Assembly (NCBI GenBank): GCA_032158125.1
Contig: JASKOT010000003.1
Coordinates: 682,001 to 746,000 of the forward strand
Direction of reading: 5' to 3'
Origin: Papiliotrema nemorosa
Lineage: Eukaryota; Basidiomycota; Tremellomycetes; Tremellales; Rhynchogastremaceae
Length of the DNA stretch: 64,000 nt
The translations under genes were made by a program, and so were the position numbers. Shown here piece after piece: positions 54,801-64,000 of this stretch (the first letter of the stretch is position 1; each line of letters opens with the position of its first letter). Under the pieces are notes generated by a model. That model had not been told where the DNA came from. It did no database searches and was given only the letters and a program-made list of their open reading frames with translations.

Positions 54801-55308
54801 TCCTCGTCGTGCACGAGCGCCTGTAATCGGTTGTATAGCGGCAACGACCGATGACGAGTCTCTTGCAACACTGTCGACGGGACAATCAGAGGCAAGTTGG
54901 AAGGCAGTGCGACCAGCAGATCAATCTGTCTTTAGCCCCGACTCTGATACATCCTCACCTGACTGAGCACGACGTTGGTATCGATTACCAAGTAGTGACC
55001 CTCCTTGTCGTCAAACTTGGCATGCTTGGTATACCCGACTTTGGGCAAGATGCTTTTGAAACCTGGGAAATCCCGACACAAATGGCATGCTTCGTATCCA
55101 CAAGGGATATCGTCCCGGACATAACGTTCCCGCAAGACTGGATGTCAGTCGAGCCAGAGGTGGTCGACTTACAGCTGAGGACCTTTCCCTTGGCGGTCTT
55201 TTTCAGGAATTTATGCTGAGCCAGAGGGATCTCTGCTCTTGTCCTCTTGAGGATCGTGATCGGGGGATGGGATCTCGACGACCCAGGGATGGGATCTTCC
55301 GTTGTCAT
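51894..55308 (-). CDS. DIS3: Exosome catalytic subunit Dis3/Rrp44
   Basis: 3'-5' exoribonuclease and endonuclease of the RNA exosome. ATG at 55308 gives [20 protein letters not shown]. The CR3 zinc motif follows ([19 protein letters not shown]) and the PIN domain begins [16 protein letters not shown]-fold exons follow. The RNB catalytic centre is [20 protein letters not shown], then [42 protein letters not shown] and [20 protein letters not shown]. The S1-like end is [20 protein letters not shown], finishing [14 protein letters not shown] at 51894. Catalytic aspartates of DIDD are intact. About ten introns are present. It shares a 156-bp divergent promoter with ALG2. Confidence 0.96.
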
Positions 55309-55464
55309 GGTGGATGGGGTGAACGAGGAGGGTGATCGAGAAATTCAACAGTGAACACCTTGATACGCATTACAACTGTTTTTGTAATCAACTTGTAATG
55401 CCTCGCCGTGCCCAATACAAACCCGTCGTCATAGGCCTCCACTTGAACACCTCACCTTCACACC

Positions 55465-57104
55465 ATGGAGACTCTGGCACAGGGCGGCAGCAACAAGAGG
55501 CTCCGGATAGGCTTCATCCACCCCGACCTCGGCATCGGCGGGGCGGAAAGACTGGTCGTGGACGCGGCGGTGGCCCTTCAGCGAAGAGGTCACGATGTGG
55601 TCATGTTCACCTCTCGTCACGACCCAAAGAGGTGTTTCGAGGAGACTCGGGATGGTACGCACCATACGTACTCGTAGTTGACAATAGGTACCCTTCGCGT
55701 ACATGTCCTAGGCTCTTCTCTACCCATGACACTCACTCGGGCGTTTCCACTCACCATCGTCTTTTCCATCCTGCGCTCTCTCCTACTCACGATCCTTTTG
55801 CTGCTCTCCCTACATTTTCCCGAACCGGCCGTGTTCTTCAACCCACTAGCCCCGCTCAAACCTTTCGACGTGTTCATAGTCGACCAACAATCCGTCTGCG
55901 TCCCTCTACTGCGCCTGGGCTCTGGCTCTCGGGTGGTCTTTTACTGCCACTTTCCCGACAAATTCCTCAGTCAAGGATGGACCATTGACCAGCGCGGCCA
56001 AAGCGTCAAGAGCCATGTGGGGCTTTTGAGAACGGTCTACAGATGGCCCATTGACAAGCTGGAGGAATGGACGACCGGTAAGCATACAGTCTGCGCCAGC
56101 TGACGCGCAAGGACAGTCGGATGTCATCTTGGCCAACTCCAAATTCACCGCTAATGTCTACCGCAACGCCTTCCCCTCCTTGGCCAAGCGGGAACCCAAG
56201 GTGGTCTACCCATGTATCGACCTCCGTCAATACTCGTCGCCCTCATCAAAAGGAAAGGCCAGAGCAGATTCATCGGTAGAGGCCATATCTACGTGAGTCG
56301 CCTATGTGTCGAGCACTGACAACAGCGATCGATCCACCATCCTATCCCTGAACCGCTTTGAAGGCAAAAAGAACATTCAACTCGCCATCGAGACGTTTGG
56401 CCTCCTGTACCGATCCTCGACCGTACCCGATGATCAGCTCGACTCGCTCCGGCTCGTGATCGCAGGTGCGTCACACATCCTCACAACAGCTAATCTCAGG
56501 TGGATTCGACCCGGCGCTGAATGACAATGTCCGCACCCTACAGCAACTACGCCGCACGGCTGATCGTCTCGGTCTCTCACACCACACATGGTCATCAGAT
56601 GCACCCGAGCGACCACCTGGTGACGTCAAGATCCTCTTTATTCTCAACTTTTCCAACGCACAACGCTCATACCTCCTCACCTCGCCAACCTCCCTCTGCC
56701 TATTATACACTCCTGAAAACGAGCATTTCGGCATCGTACCCATCGAGGCCGGAGCGTGTGGTCTGCCTGTACTCGCCACCAACACCGGTGGACCCCTCGA
56801 GACCGTCGTCGATGGCAAGACTGGCATTCTACGCCCGTCCAATGCGGAAGCATGGAGAGATGGTCTGCAAGACCTCATCCTGATGACCGCGGATCAGCGG
56901 AAAGAAATGGGCCAACTGGCCAGGAAACGGGTCGAAGAAAACTTCTCCCTCGGCAAGCTGGGCGAGGAGATGGAGACTGCATGCAGAGAGGCACTCGTCA
57001 TGGGAGATTTACACGGTGGTATTGGTGACAAGTTGATAGAAGGTGGAGTGTGGCTGATGATCGCCGCTGGAGTTGCCTTTGCCGCCACACTCTGGCTGTC
57101 ATGA
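55465..57104 (+). CDS. ALG2: Alpha-1,3/1,6-mannosyltransferase Alg2
   Basis: Adds the second and third mannoses to the dolichol-linked oligosaccharide on the cytosolic face of the ER. ATG at 55465 gives [20 protein letters not shown] and [20 protein letters not shown], the GT4 N-domain. Next are a hydrophobic segment ([20 protein letters not shown]), [15 protein letters not shown] and [20 protein letters not shown]. The C-domain has [37 protein letters not shown] and the donor-site EX7E motif in [22 protein letters not shown]-terminal membrane anchor ([18 protein letters not shown]) ends at 57104. Four short introns are visible (about 55656-55684, 56080-56113, 56293-56326, 56466-56499). Confidence 0.95.
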
Positions 57105-57153
57105 TATCATGATTGACGAACGCTAGTGTCTATACAACTACATTAGAGGTGTC

Positions 57154-58644
57154 CTACGCGAATGACCATATTCGCAGCGAGTCTGAGCTGCCCCGTCTAT
57201 CCTCGTGTCCCCTACTCAGCGCGATATGCGTAGTCGCCCGCTCTGGCGGACTCCCGAGGGCGTTTGCCCTGTCGAGGCCCGGCGGTAAAACAGAACCCTC
57301 TTCCTCGCTTGACGTGTCGGAAGAATCACCATCTGTGTCCGAATCGTACTCCCGACTCGTTTCCAGTCGCCTCGACCCAGACGTCGTGAGTAGCAACGGC
57401 TTGTAGGGGTGGAGCTGTACAGAGCCAACGGCATCTGCTCGTGAACAGGTGTAGAAAAGAATGCCTCACCATCGACGAGTCTGCGCTGCATGATGGGTTC
57501 CGTCTTGCTCAGGTCGGAAATGTCCCACACCTTTACCAACCCATCCTCGTCTCCACTCGCCAGGTACCTCCCCCAAGGGTCGACCTCAAACCAGAGCCTC
57601 TGATTCGAGGAACCCTTCCGATCGTACTCTGCAAGGGGCGCCGTGACATCTCGCAGGTCATACACTTGTATCGAGCTCGACCGCCTCGACCCTACAAACA
57701 GAGTCGTAGGCGACAATGGGTGAAAGGCGAGATGGGTGACCCCACCCTGATGCACCCCTTCCAAATGCTGCAGAGGCGTCGAGCCAGTGTCTTCGCTGTA
57801 GATCGAGACCGTACCGCTAAAAGTCCCCGCCGCATATGTCCCAGAATAGTCTGGGCAAAACGCAATCGATGATATGATACCTGCCTCAGTTTCCGCTTCA
57901 AGCATTTCATACCTCTCTGACCCTCAGACTCTTTCTTGGTAGATATCGTTTTGAGTCTCTCCGACATGTCATGTCCTGGGGTCGCAATGTCCAATACCTC
58001 TATGGCATTCTCATGACCGCAATATGCCCTGTGGGTCAGCCCCTTTGTAAAGAGACCCACTTTGTAGCCGTTGGATTGAAAGCAATACAATGTGGAGAGA
58101 CATATCTCTCGCGATGGTCGACAATAGGATACGAAGCGCGTATCTGCCGTCAGCCCAGACACACACGAGGCTGTACTCTTCCGTCAACCGCGTCGATCAA
58201 CCGAACCGGCGTATCGCGTACACTCGCCATGAAGCAAAATGTAGTAGACGAGTTCAAACTGGCAGAAGGGTACCATTGTGTCGCAGCGATAGCATCTGGC
58301 TGGGCAAAGCATCTCGGCGGATCAAGTGATTCCCCACGTGTAGTCCTGCTCTCAGCGAGTTCAAGATGTACAGCCCTACATGTCATGAATCCGTATGATC
58401 CTGTCTTCTGCCGTGGTGAGTATAGATGTACCATCATGACACCTGCATGTCAGATTGAGCTGTCGTCCAGTATGATTCACCATCGAGCTGATCTGAAAAA
58501 GTTGGACGGGGTCGTAAAAGTCGAAGCGACCCCGGCAGACGCTACCTCGCGTGGACCGCTTGTCCAACTGAAGACAGGCGCAGAAGGCCATGACTGAGCG
58601 CTATCGACCTGTCCATCTGCCGCTATAGGCTCTGCGGTGTCCAT
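57154..58644 (-). CDS. WRAP53: WD40 protein of the WRAP53/TCAB1 family
   Basis: WRAP53 binds the CAB box of small Cajal-body RNAs and telomerase RNA in animals; fungal members are less studied. ATG at 58644 gives MDTAEPIAADGQVDSAQSWP then FFRSARWXPDGTSILTTAED-RIIRIHD, matching the family's first blade. Later exons have WYPSASLNSSTTFCFMASVR, AHRAYCGHENAIEV-type sequence, AGIISSIAFCPDYSGTYAAG, GVHQGGVTHLAFHPLSPTTL and RLWFEVDPWGRYLASGDEDG. The last exon is HPYKPLLLTTSGSRRLE and an acidic Ser/Glu tail ending RIWSFA at 57154. An in-frame ATG at 58776 is possible but upstream sequence looks like leader. Confidence 0.85.
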
Positions 58645-59125
58645 GTGAGGTGATATGATCGAATGAGCCAAAGTATCCAGGAGGACAACCTCCACCGGTC
58701 GAAACGAAACCTCGACCTCTTTCAACCCAGTCAACCTTGTCATCGCATCATCCGTCTTCATTCGTCTCTGCAACATCCTATCATCCTATCATCAGCCGCT
58801 TCGTGGACGCTGGGCTCGAGTAGCTGCCGAGGTCCCATCCAGCCGGATTTTGGAGACCACAGCTGGTGCGGAACAAACGATCACTACAGTCCAGTCATCC
58901 CCTCTTCCATTCATCTTCTCGATATCTGTACGATGCTCTTTCTCTCACTTTCCACAACGTCAAATGCCGTCACGAGGTGAATTTGATCCATCGAATACAG
59001 CAAGCAAGTCAAACACATCCTGGTTCTTGTATGTACAGAAGCAAATCGAGGGCTGAGAAGACAGCAGGAGGATCAAACCCCTCTACCGCGTATTGACAGG
59101 CGCAACAGAGGCGAGGGAGGAAGAC
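58645..59125. other. Divergent promoter region
   Basis: About 480 bp between the WRAP53-type and Ulp2-type start codons. Short frames are seen on both strands but none is convincing. No TATA box is obvious. Confidence 0.4.
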
Positions 59126-62100
59126 ATGGAGTTTCGTATAACCCATGAGAGACCTCTTCGAGGCAGAAGGCATGCCGAAGGTTCTCGAGAGCACCCAGAC
59201 CCCGACATCCAGCACTTGAAAATCCCTCCGGCTCCGACGTGAGCACAATCTTTCCTCCTGTGCAATGATTGACCATATCCAGAGACCAGCATCAGCGTGC
59301 AAAGAGATTTGTAGTGCGTCTTGAAACTTTCACCCAGACTGACTGTCTACAGGCGGAACTCGAACTTGAAAATGCTCATCGCACGAGCATTTCGAATAGG
59401 ACGCGAAACCCGCAACCGAGCGGTCCATGGGAGACAAAAGGCAGTGCCGGTGGATCTTCCTCTGCTCGTCAAAAACAGGCTGTTGGGATCGTATCGCCCC
59501 AATTTCACCCCCAGAGTCACTCGACCGCTCGTCCTCCTCACAACAATATTGCCAATCAACATCCACCTCGCATGGGTGTTTCACAGCAAAGCCAAAACTT
59601 TGCAGCGGTTCGGCAATCCCGCGGTCCATTGAAATTCCCCGACAGTAGCAGTCTCGATCACATGCCACGACACGGCGGCTCGACAAACGTTTCGTACAAT
59701 TTCACCAGGTCGGCAGCCCAGCCTGCCAACGTCATCCCAGTCCAAACTGATCCGCTGCGAGAGGTCCAGAAAAGGTCGACGAAATCCCGATCGACCTCAC
59801 CTGTCAAGCGTGATGATCATTTATTCGACATGACGCAAGATGAAGATGAGGACATCATTGCCATCACGGAGCCACAGCCTGTGCAGCACAATGTCCGACG
59901 TCGTGAGAACCATCTCCCGCTGGCGTCTGGCGCAGGCGTCGCGGGTCCATCCACGTGTGATCCCGATAGCGTATGGGGTCGACAAAGAATGACTCGGTCT
60001 CGTCGACTAGAGGTCCAACGATCTTCTCCGGAAAAGCTCGCTCGGGAGCCAGTCAAGCTAGGCCATCGAGATGAGCAAGACTACGGGGAAGATGTGCTGC
60101 CAATTTACCAATCAACTTCGCGGCACTCCGTAACCGAGCGAGACCCCACTCTCAACGTCCTTTACACCCCTGCCGCTTACAATCATGCAGAGTCTACAAA
60201 CGACAGCGCCCAAAGGACACAGCACCGGGTGCAAAGCCATTTCGGCAGCCAGAGTCCCACAAAACGCCCTCAAGTCTCGCGCGTAGTAGGGCTCGGAAGA
60301 CCTATAGACGGCTCCTCTACCGAATCCGAGAAAGATGACATCTTGCCCCCGGAAAGTTTCGACACAGATAGACCGCAAGTCCACAACATCGACTCGGGCA
60401 GCGACGAAGAGCTGGTCAGCCGGGGACACTCACCTACCAAGAAGCAAGCCCCACGGGCCTCTGTCCTTGCCTTTACAGGACGTGGAAAGCGCCCTATGAG
60501 GATGAAGAATGGGGATTCAGTAAGCATACTCGTATGTCTCGTATAATAGCTAACACCAAGGCACCCAAGGGCAGAGCAACTCCTGCCGCAAACAACAATG
60601 CTCCCATTCCCACCTCTTTGCCTAAGCAATGCACGGCCAGCGTAGACTTGGCGCGAATGCCTCAGTCCGACCTGGACCTCCATGTGTCCACGATGACCGT
60701 TTGCAACGAATACCTAGACTTGCATAACGACACTCCCTCACACGCTCGCTTCTACTATACCATGTTCCGACAAGTAAAGGTAAGCTGTGATTCGTCTCGT
60801 GGCTGAATCGCAGACCAGTCATTCGGGTCAAAACTTGTTTTTCCAGGCCATGGTAGTTCTGAACAGACATGATCAGTCATCGAAAGCACTGCGAAGATCG
60901 CTGCCAGAATTCCTTCCCGGTGGTTAGTTTCTCGGCATGGGCAGCATGACTAACAAGCCAGTGGATACACAAGGCATATCGGATTTTATGCTACAGATAA
61001 TACCGAAGCGGGGTTCCGAAAGCGGAACAGCTATGAGATTACTGCACTCAAACCTGGAACCTTACGAGAAAAAGGGACTAAGCATCGAGCCCATAAAGTA
61101 AGGATCCCGTTAACGCGTCGGTTGTAACCATCGGACTGATTTCCACAGCTCCGAAACGGCTGCGGCACTGATTGATTTGATCGACAGAACTCAGGCTGTC
61201 AAGGAAAACGCACGATCGCGATTCGCCAAGGATAAGGCTGACCAGGCGGTCAGAGCGAATCGGTCTAAAATTACTGTAGATGACTCTGACTCCTCAATCA
61301 CTTTGGCTCCCAACAAGAAAAAGGGCAAGGAAAAGGCCGTTGATCCCGCACAGAGAAAGCTCGAATTGTGAGCGGCCAACATCTGGCGCAAGCTCACTTT
61401 TCTTAGCGAGACCATGGCGAATGGGAGGGCGACAGATGTTCACAAAGAATCCTCAGGCCCGCTGGACCCGCCTCGTCGCAGTGGCCGCCAATCCGGCACC
61501 GCCCCGCGCAACTACAAGGACACCAGTGACACGGAACCTGACCCGGCTCCACCGCCCCCTCGTGTGGTAGAGTCGACGCTATCTGAAAAGGAAAAGCTTG
61601 AATTGTGCGTTGCACCATGATTATGATGGCATGCTGACGCTTCAGCCTGTTCTCCTGGCCCCTGCAAGGACGGGCCGAGCTCTCGATCACCCGGGGCGAC
61701 CGGCATCGAGTGGAGAGCCTCGACTTTCTCAACGACACCTTACTAGAGTTTGGTTTGCGGCAAGTTGATCGCGGCATGCTTTGTCCGAGCTGACCAATCA
61801 GGTTTGTGCTCGACAGCCTGCCGGCGGAGAAACGTGGAAAGGTCTACCTATTCAACTCCTTCTTTTACGACAAGCTCGCCAATAAAGCGTACGACGGGGA
61901 TCTTGTTGTTGCTGACGTTACTAGTGCGAAACCTCTGCCAGATACCGTAGAGTGGCCGGCCTACCAGTCTGTCAGAAAGTGGACCAAATCGGCGAATATC
62001 TTTCAAAAAGAATACATCATCGTGCCGATCAATGAACAGTGCGTTTTCTACCGGGTCCAGGCTGACAAAAGCTGCCACTGGTACCTAGCCATCATTTACA

Positions 62101-64000
62101 ATCCCTCGGCGATACTGCGGGAACGAAAGCCAACGAGTGGACCTTCTGCGGCACCGTCGCCTCATCATATGGAAAACCTACCCGGCCCGCTGAGCGCATC
62201 GCTCGTAGCAGAACCAGCCTTGGAATCCCCCGCAAGAGGTGTGGGTGACGTGAGCATGGATGTAATGGAAGGAAATTATGGGGAAGGGGACCAAGATATC
62301 ATCACACCCTCGCCCGACTTGTCAGAGTCGAGCAACAAAACTCCGGGATATTCCAATGCCTCATCCAAGGACACCATTATCGCTCGTCCCAAAATCAACG
62401 ACGACGACGATCTCAGAGACTTTGAGAGCGATCAAGGTGACCATCACCCATCGGATGATGACCATGATCTGAGCTCAAAGGCGGGTAACCTGTCCTTGGG
62501 AGAAATTGGAGCCATCACCAATCCTTCGGAACTGGCAATGCTGCAGCAAAGCCGAAGTCGAGTCGCTCGTCGCACAAGAGACAGCCCAGGAGCAGATGCG
62601 CTAGCAAAAAAGAGCGAGAATTCAAGACCCCTTCCCAGGGAGGATTACAAGATCTGGCAGAGTGATCAGTGAGTAACGAAGCCGCGCGTTTTCTGACGAT
62701 TAGATGCTGGATCTTCACGTTCGACTCGCTTGGAGGCGCACACACCGCTGTCCACACCAACCTCAAGCGGTGGCTGTGGTACGAGGCACGAGACAAGAAG
62801 CTTCTCCAGGAAGGCTCCCCTTCCGAGGTGGGGTATATTGAGGCGAGGGTGAGCCATTGGCATGTTGCACTGCTCATCTCAAGGTTCCACAACAACCCAA
62901 CTTTTCCGATTGCGGATTGTACCTCGTGCACTATGTCCAGAGTCTCCTGGACAACCCTCAAGAGGTCATCACATTCATGGAGGTAGGTCGGTTTGGCGCT
63001 GGTGATCCGCGCTCACCCTCAGCAACACCCGCCACGCTTCAAGACGGAGCAGAGGGCTCCGTGGGATGCTCAAAAGGCCAAAGTCTGGAGAGCAGAAGAT
63101 ACTGGGTTTTTACGAAGGGAATGGCTTGCTAGAATCGACGATTTGACGGCTAAATATCGATCGCTCCACGATGGACGAGCACCCGACGTGAGCACTGCGG
63201 AAGCTACAGCAGACGACGATGTGGATTTTGTCGAAGAGGTCGACCTGCGACCGCCAGCACAAGAGGCTCTACAGTTCGAACCGCCCTCCAACTCTGGACC
63301 GTCTATCGAGGTCTCGGCGCAGACCTCGTCAGACCTCCCGCTCGACGACGAAGAGGAGGAGCAAGTAGAAGGGGATCGAGCAGGTGTTGAGGAGACCGAG
63401 GCGGAGGAACAGGTCGAAGCAGAGGAACAGGTGGAACTGCCCCCTGACCACATGATGGTGGATACCGACTCTGCTCTTGACGGCGATTTCCTTTCACATC
63501 AATTAGACCATCTATCAACGCATCGAGTAGACGAGGATATTGATCCCTTACTCGGAACCTTCAACTCGTTTGCCGCCCCCTTGGAAGATCTGGACGATGG
63601 ATCCATCCGAGGTAGTCAGGTTGAGGTATACCCACCGATCGAACACGCGATCGAGTCGACGGGACGAATGGCGCAGCCAGAACCATTTGAAGAGGTGGGG
63701 CGCCATGAGCAAGAGGTGGAAGCACAGGCGCCAAAAGACGGTGAGGGCGATGCCGACATGTCAGAGTCTGAACGTGCGTCCCCTGTCGAAAGAGCATATG
63801 GACGACGATCTCCGGCTACTGGCCGAGGGTCGGCCATGGCAATCAACGTGGATGAGCCATCAAACTACGATGGCTTGGAGTCACCTTTTGACAACCTGGT
63901 TGCACTTTCAAGTTTTCGACCCGATGCTCCGTCGCCTACACACTCTCGATCTCCGAGCCCCACCGCAGTCGGGTTCCACGACACGGCGCAGCTTCAACTA
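59126..64000 (+). CDS. Ulp2/SENP6-type SUMO protease, C-terminus cut by the window edge
   Basis: Cysteine protease (family C48) removing SUMO chains. First exon (MEFRITHERPLRGRRHAEGS) splices at 59235/59282 to a long disordered Arg/Ser-rich region. A PH-like module follows at about 60570-61160 (SDLDLHVSTMTVCNEYLDLH, FYYTMFRQVK, GISDFMLQIIPKRGSESGT). The C48 domain starts LFSWPLQGRAELSITRGD and DFLNDTLLEFGLRFVLDSLP. The catalytic His is in CHWYLAIIYNP, Asp in WIFTFDSLGG, and Gln/Cys in VPQQPNFSDCGLYLVHYVQS. An insertion of about 190 acidic/Ser-rich residues separates His from Asp, as in Ulp2/SENP6. The tail is Glu-rich with possible SUMO-interacting motifs and reaches the right edge open. The start was chosen as the first ATG after an in-frame TGA. 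Confidence 0.9.

Noticed and set aside
1..64000. tRNA or rRNA genes
   Set aside because: I looked for B-box-like GGTTCRANNCC with matching acceptor stems and found none convincing; no rRNA-like sequence seen.

Overview
The window is nuclear DNA of a basidiomycete fungus, most likely a Tremellomycete (relatives of Cryptococcus, Kwoniella and Tremella). The reasons are the dense packing of conserved eukaryotic genes on both strands, the many very short spliceosomal introns (32-60 nt is common, with GTNNGT donors, CTNAC-like branch points and YAG acceptors), GC near 50%, and a gene set that includes a fungal-type phytochrome hybrid kinase, a WOPR (Gti1/Pac2) regulator and Lcl2. Most genes are broken by introns, so coordinates run from start codon to stop codon and include the introns.

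Layout, left half. A membrane protein with a C-terminal cytoplasmic tail runs off the left edge (1-1555, -). Next come a poorly resolved gene (2925-3938, -), transaldolase TAL1 (4656-6090, +), a phytochrome histidine kinase (6759-12255, -), ribosomal protein uS7/RPS5 (13412-14307, -), a single-exon orphan (14806-15372, +), the sulfur-carrier activating enzyme UBA4 (+), LCL2 (-), an ALKBH6-type dioxygenase (+), an uncharacterised protein (-), CDP-diacylglycerol synthase CDS1 (-), a beta-carbonic anhydrase (-), a zinc-finger protein (+), an uncharacterised protein (-), the PDAP1/PP28 homologue (+), a GNAT acetyltransferase (-) and an HSF-type transcription factor (31050-33396, +).

Layout, right half. 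Three minus-strand genes follow: MON1 (vacuole fusion), GCD1 (eIF2B gamma) and an RNF10/Mag2-type RING E3. A stretch I could not resolve follows (40842-42900), then a WOPR-domain regulator (44792-46264, +), a 4-kb gene-free block, LACTB2-type nuclease (50277-51862, +), exosome nuclease DIS3 (-), ALG2 (+), a WRAP53/TCAB1-type WD40 protein (-) and a Ulp2/SENP6-type SUMO protease running off the right edge (59126-64000, +).

The most unusual object is the gene-free block. Between about 46640 and 49185 lies an array of dozens of diverged short motifs arranged as two opposed arms. The left arm carries the motifs in one orientation and the right arm carries the reverse complements. They meet at a small palindromic centre (47900-47936) that holds two outward-directed TATA-like sequences. 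It does not look coding and I know no named element that matches it.

Functionally the genes are a typical housekeeping mix: translation (RPS5, GCD1, RNF10), RNA decay (DIS3, LACTB2), glycosylation and ER function (ALG2, LCL2), lipid synthesis (CDS1), tRNA thiolation/urmylation (UBA4), CO2 and light sensing (carbonic anhydrase, phytochrome) and SUMO removal. No operon logic applies, but several pairs share short divergent promoters or nearly touching 3' ends.
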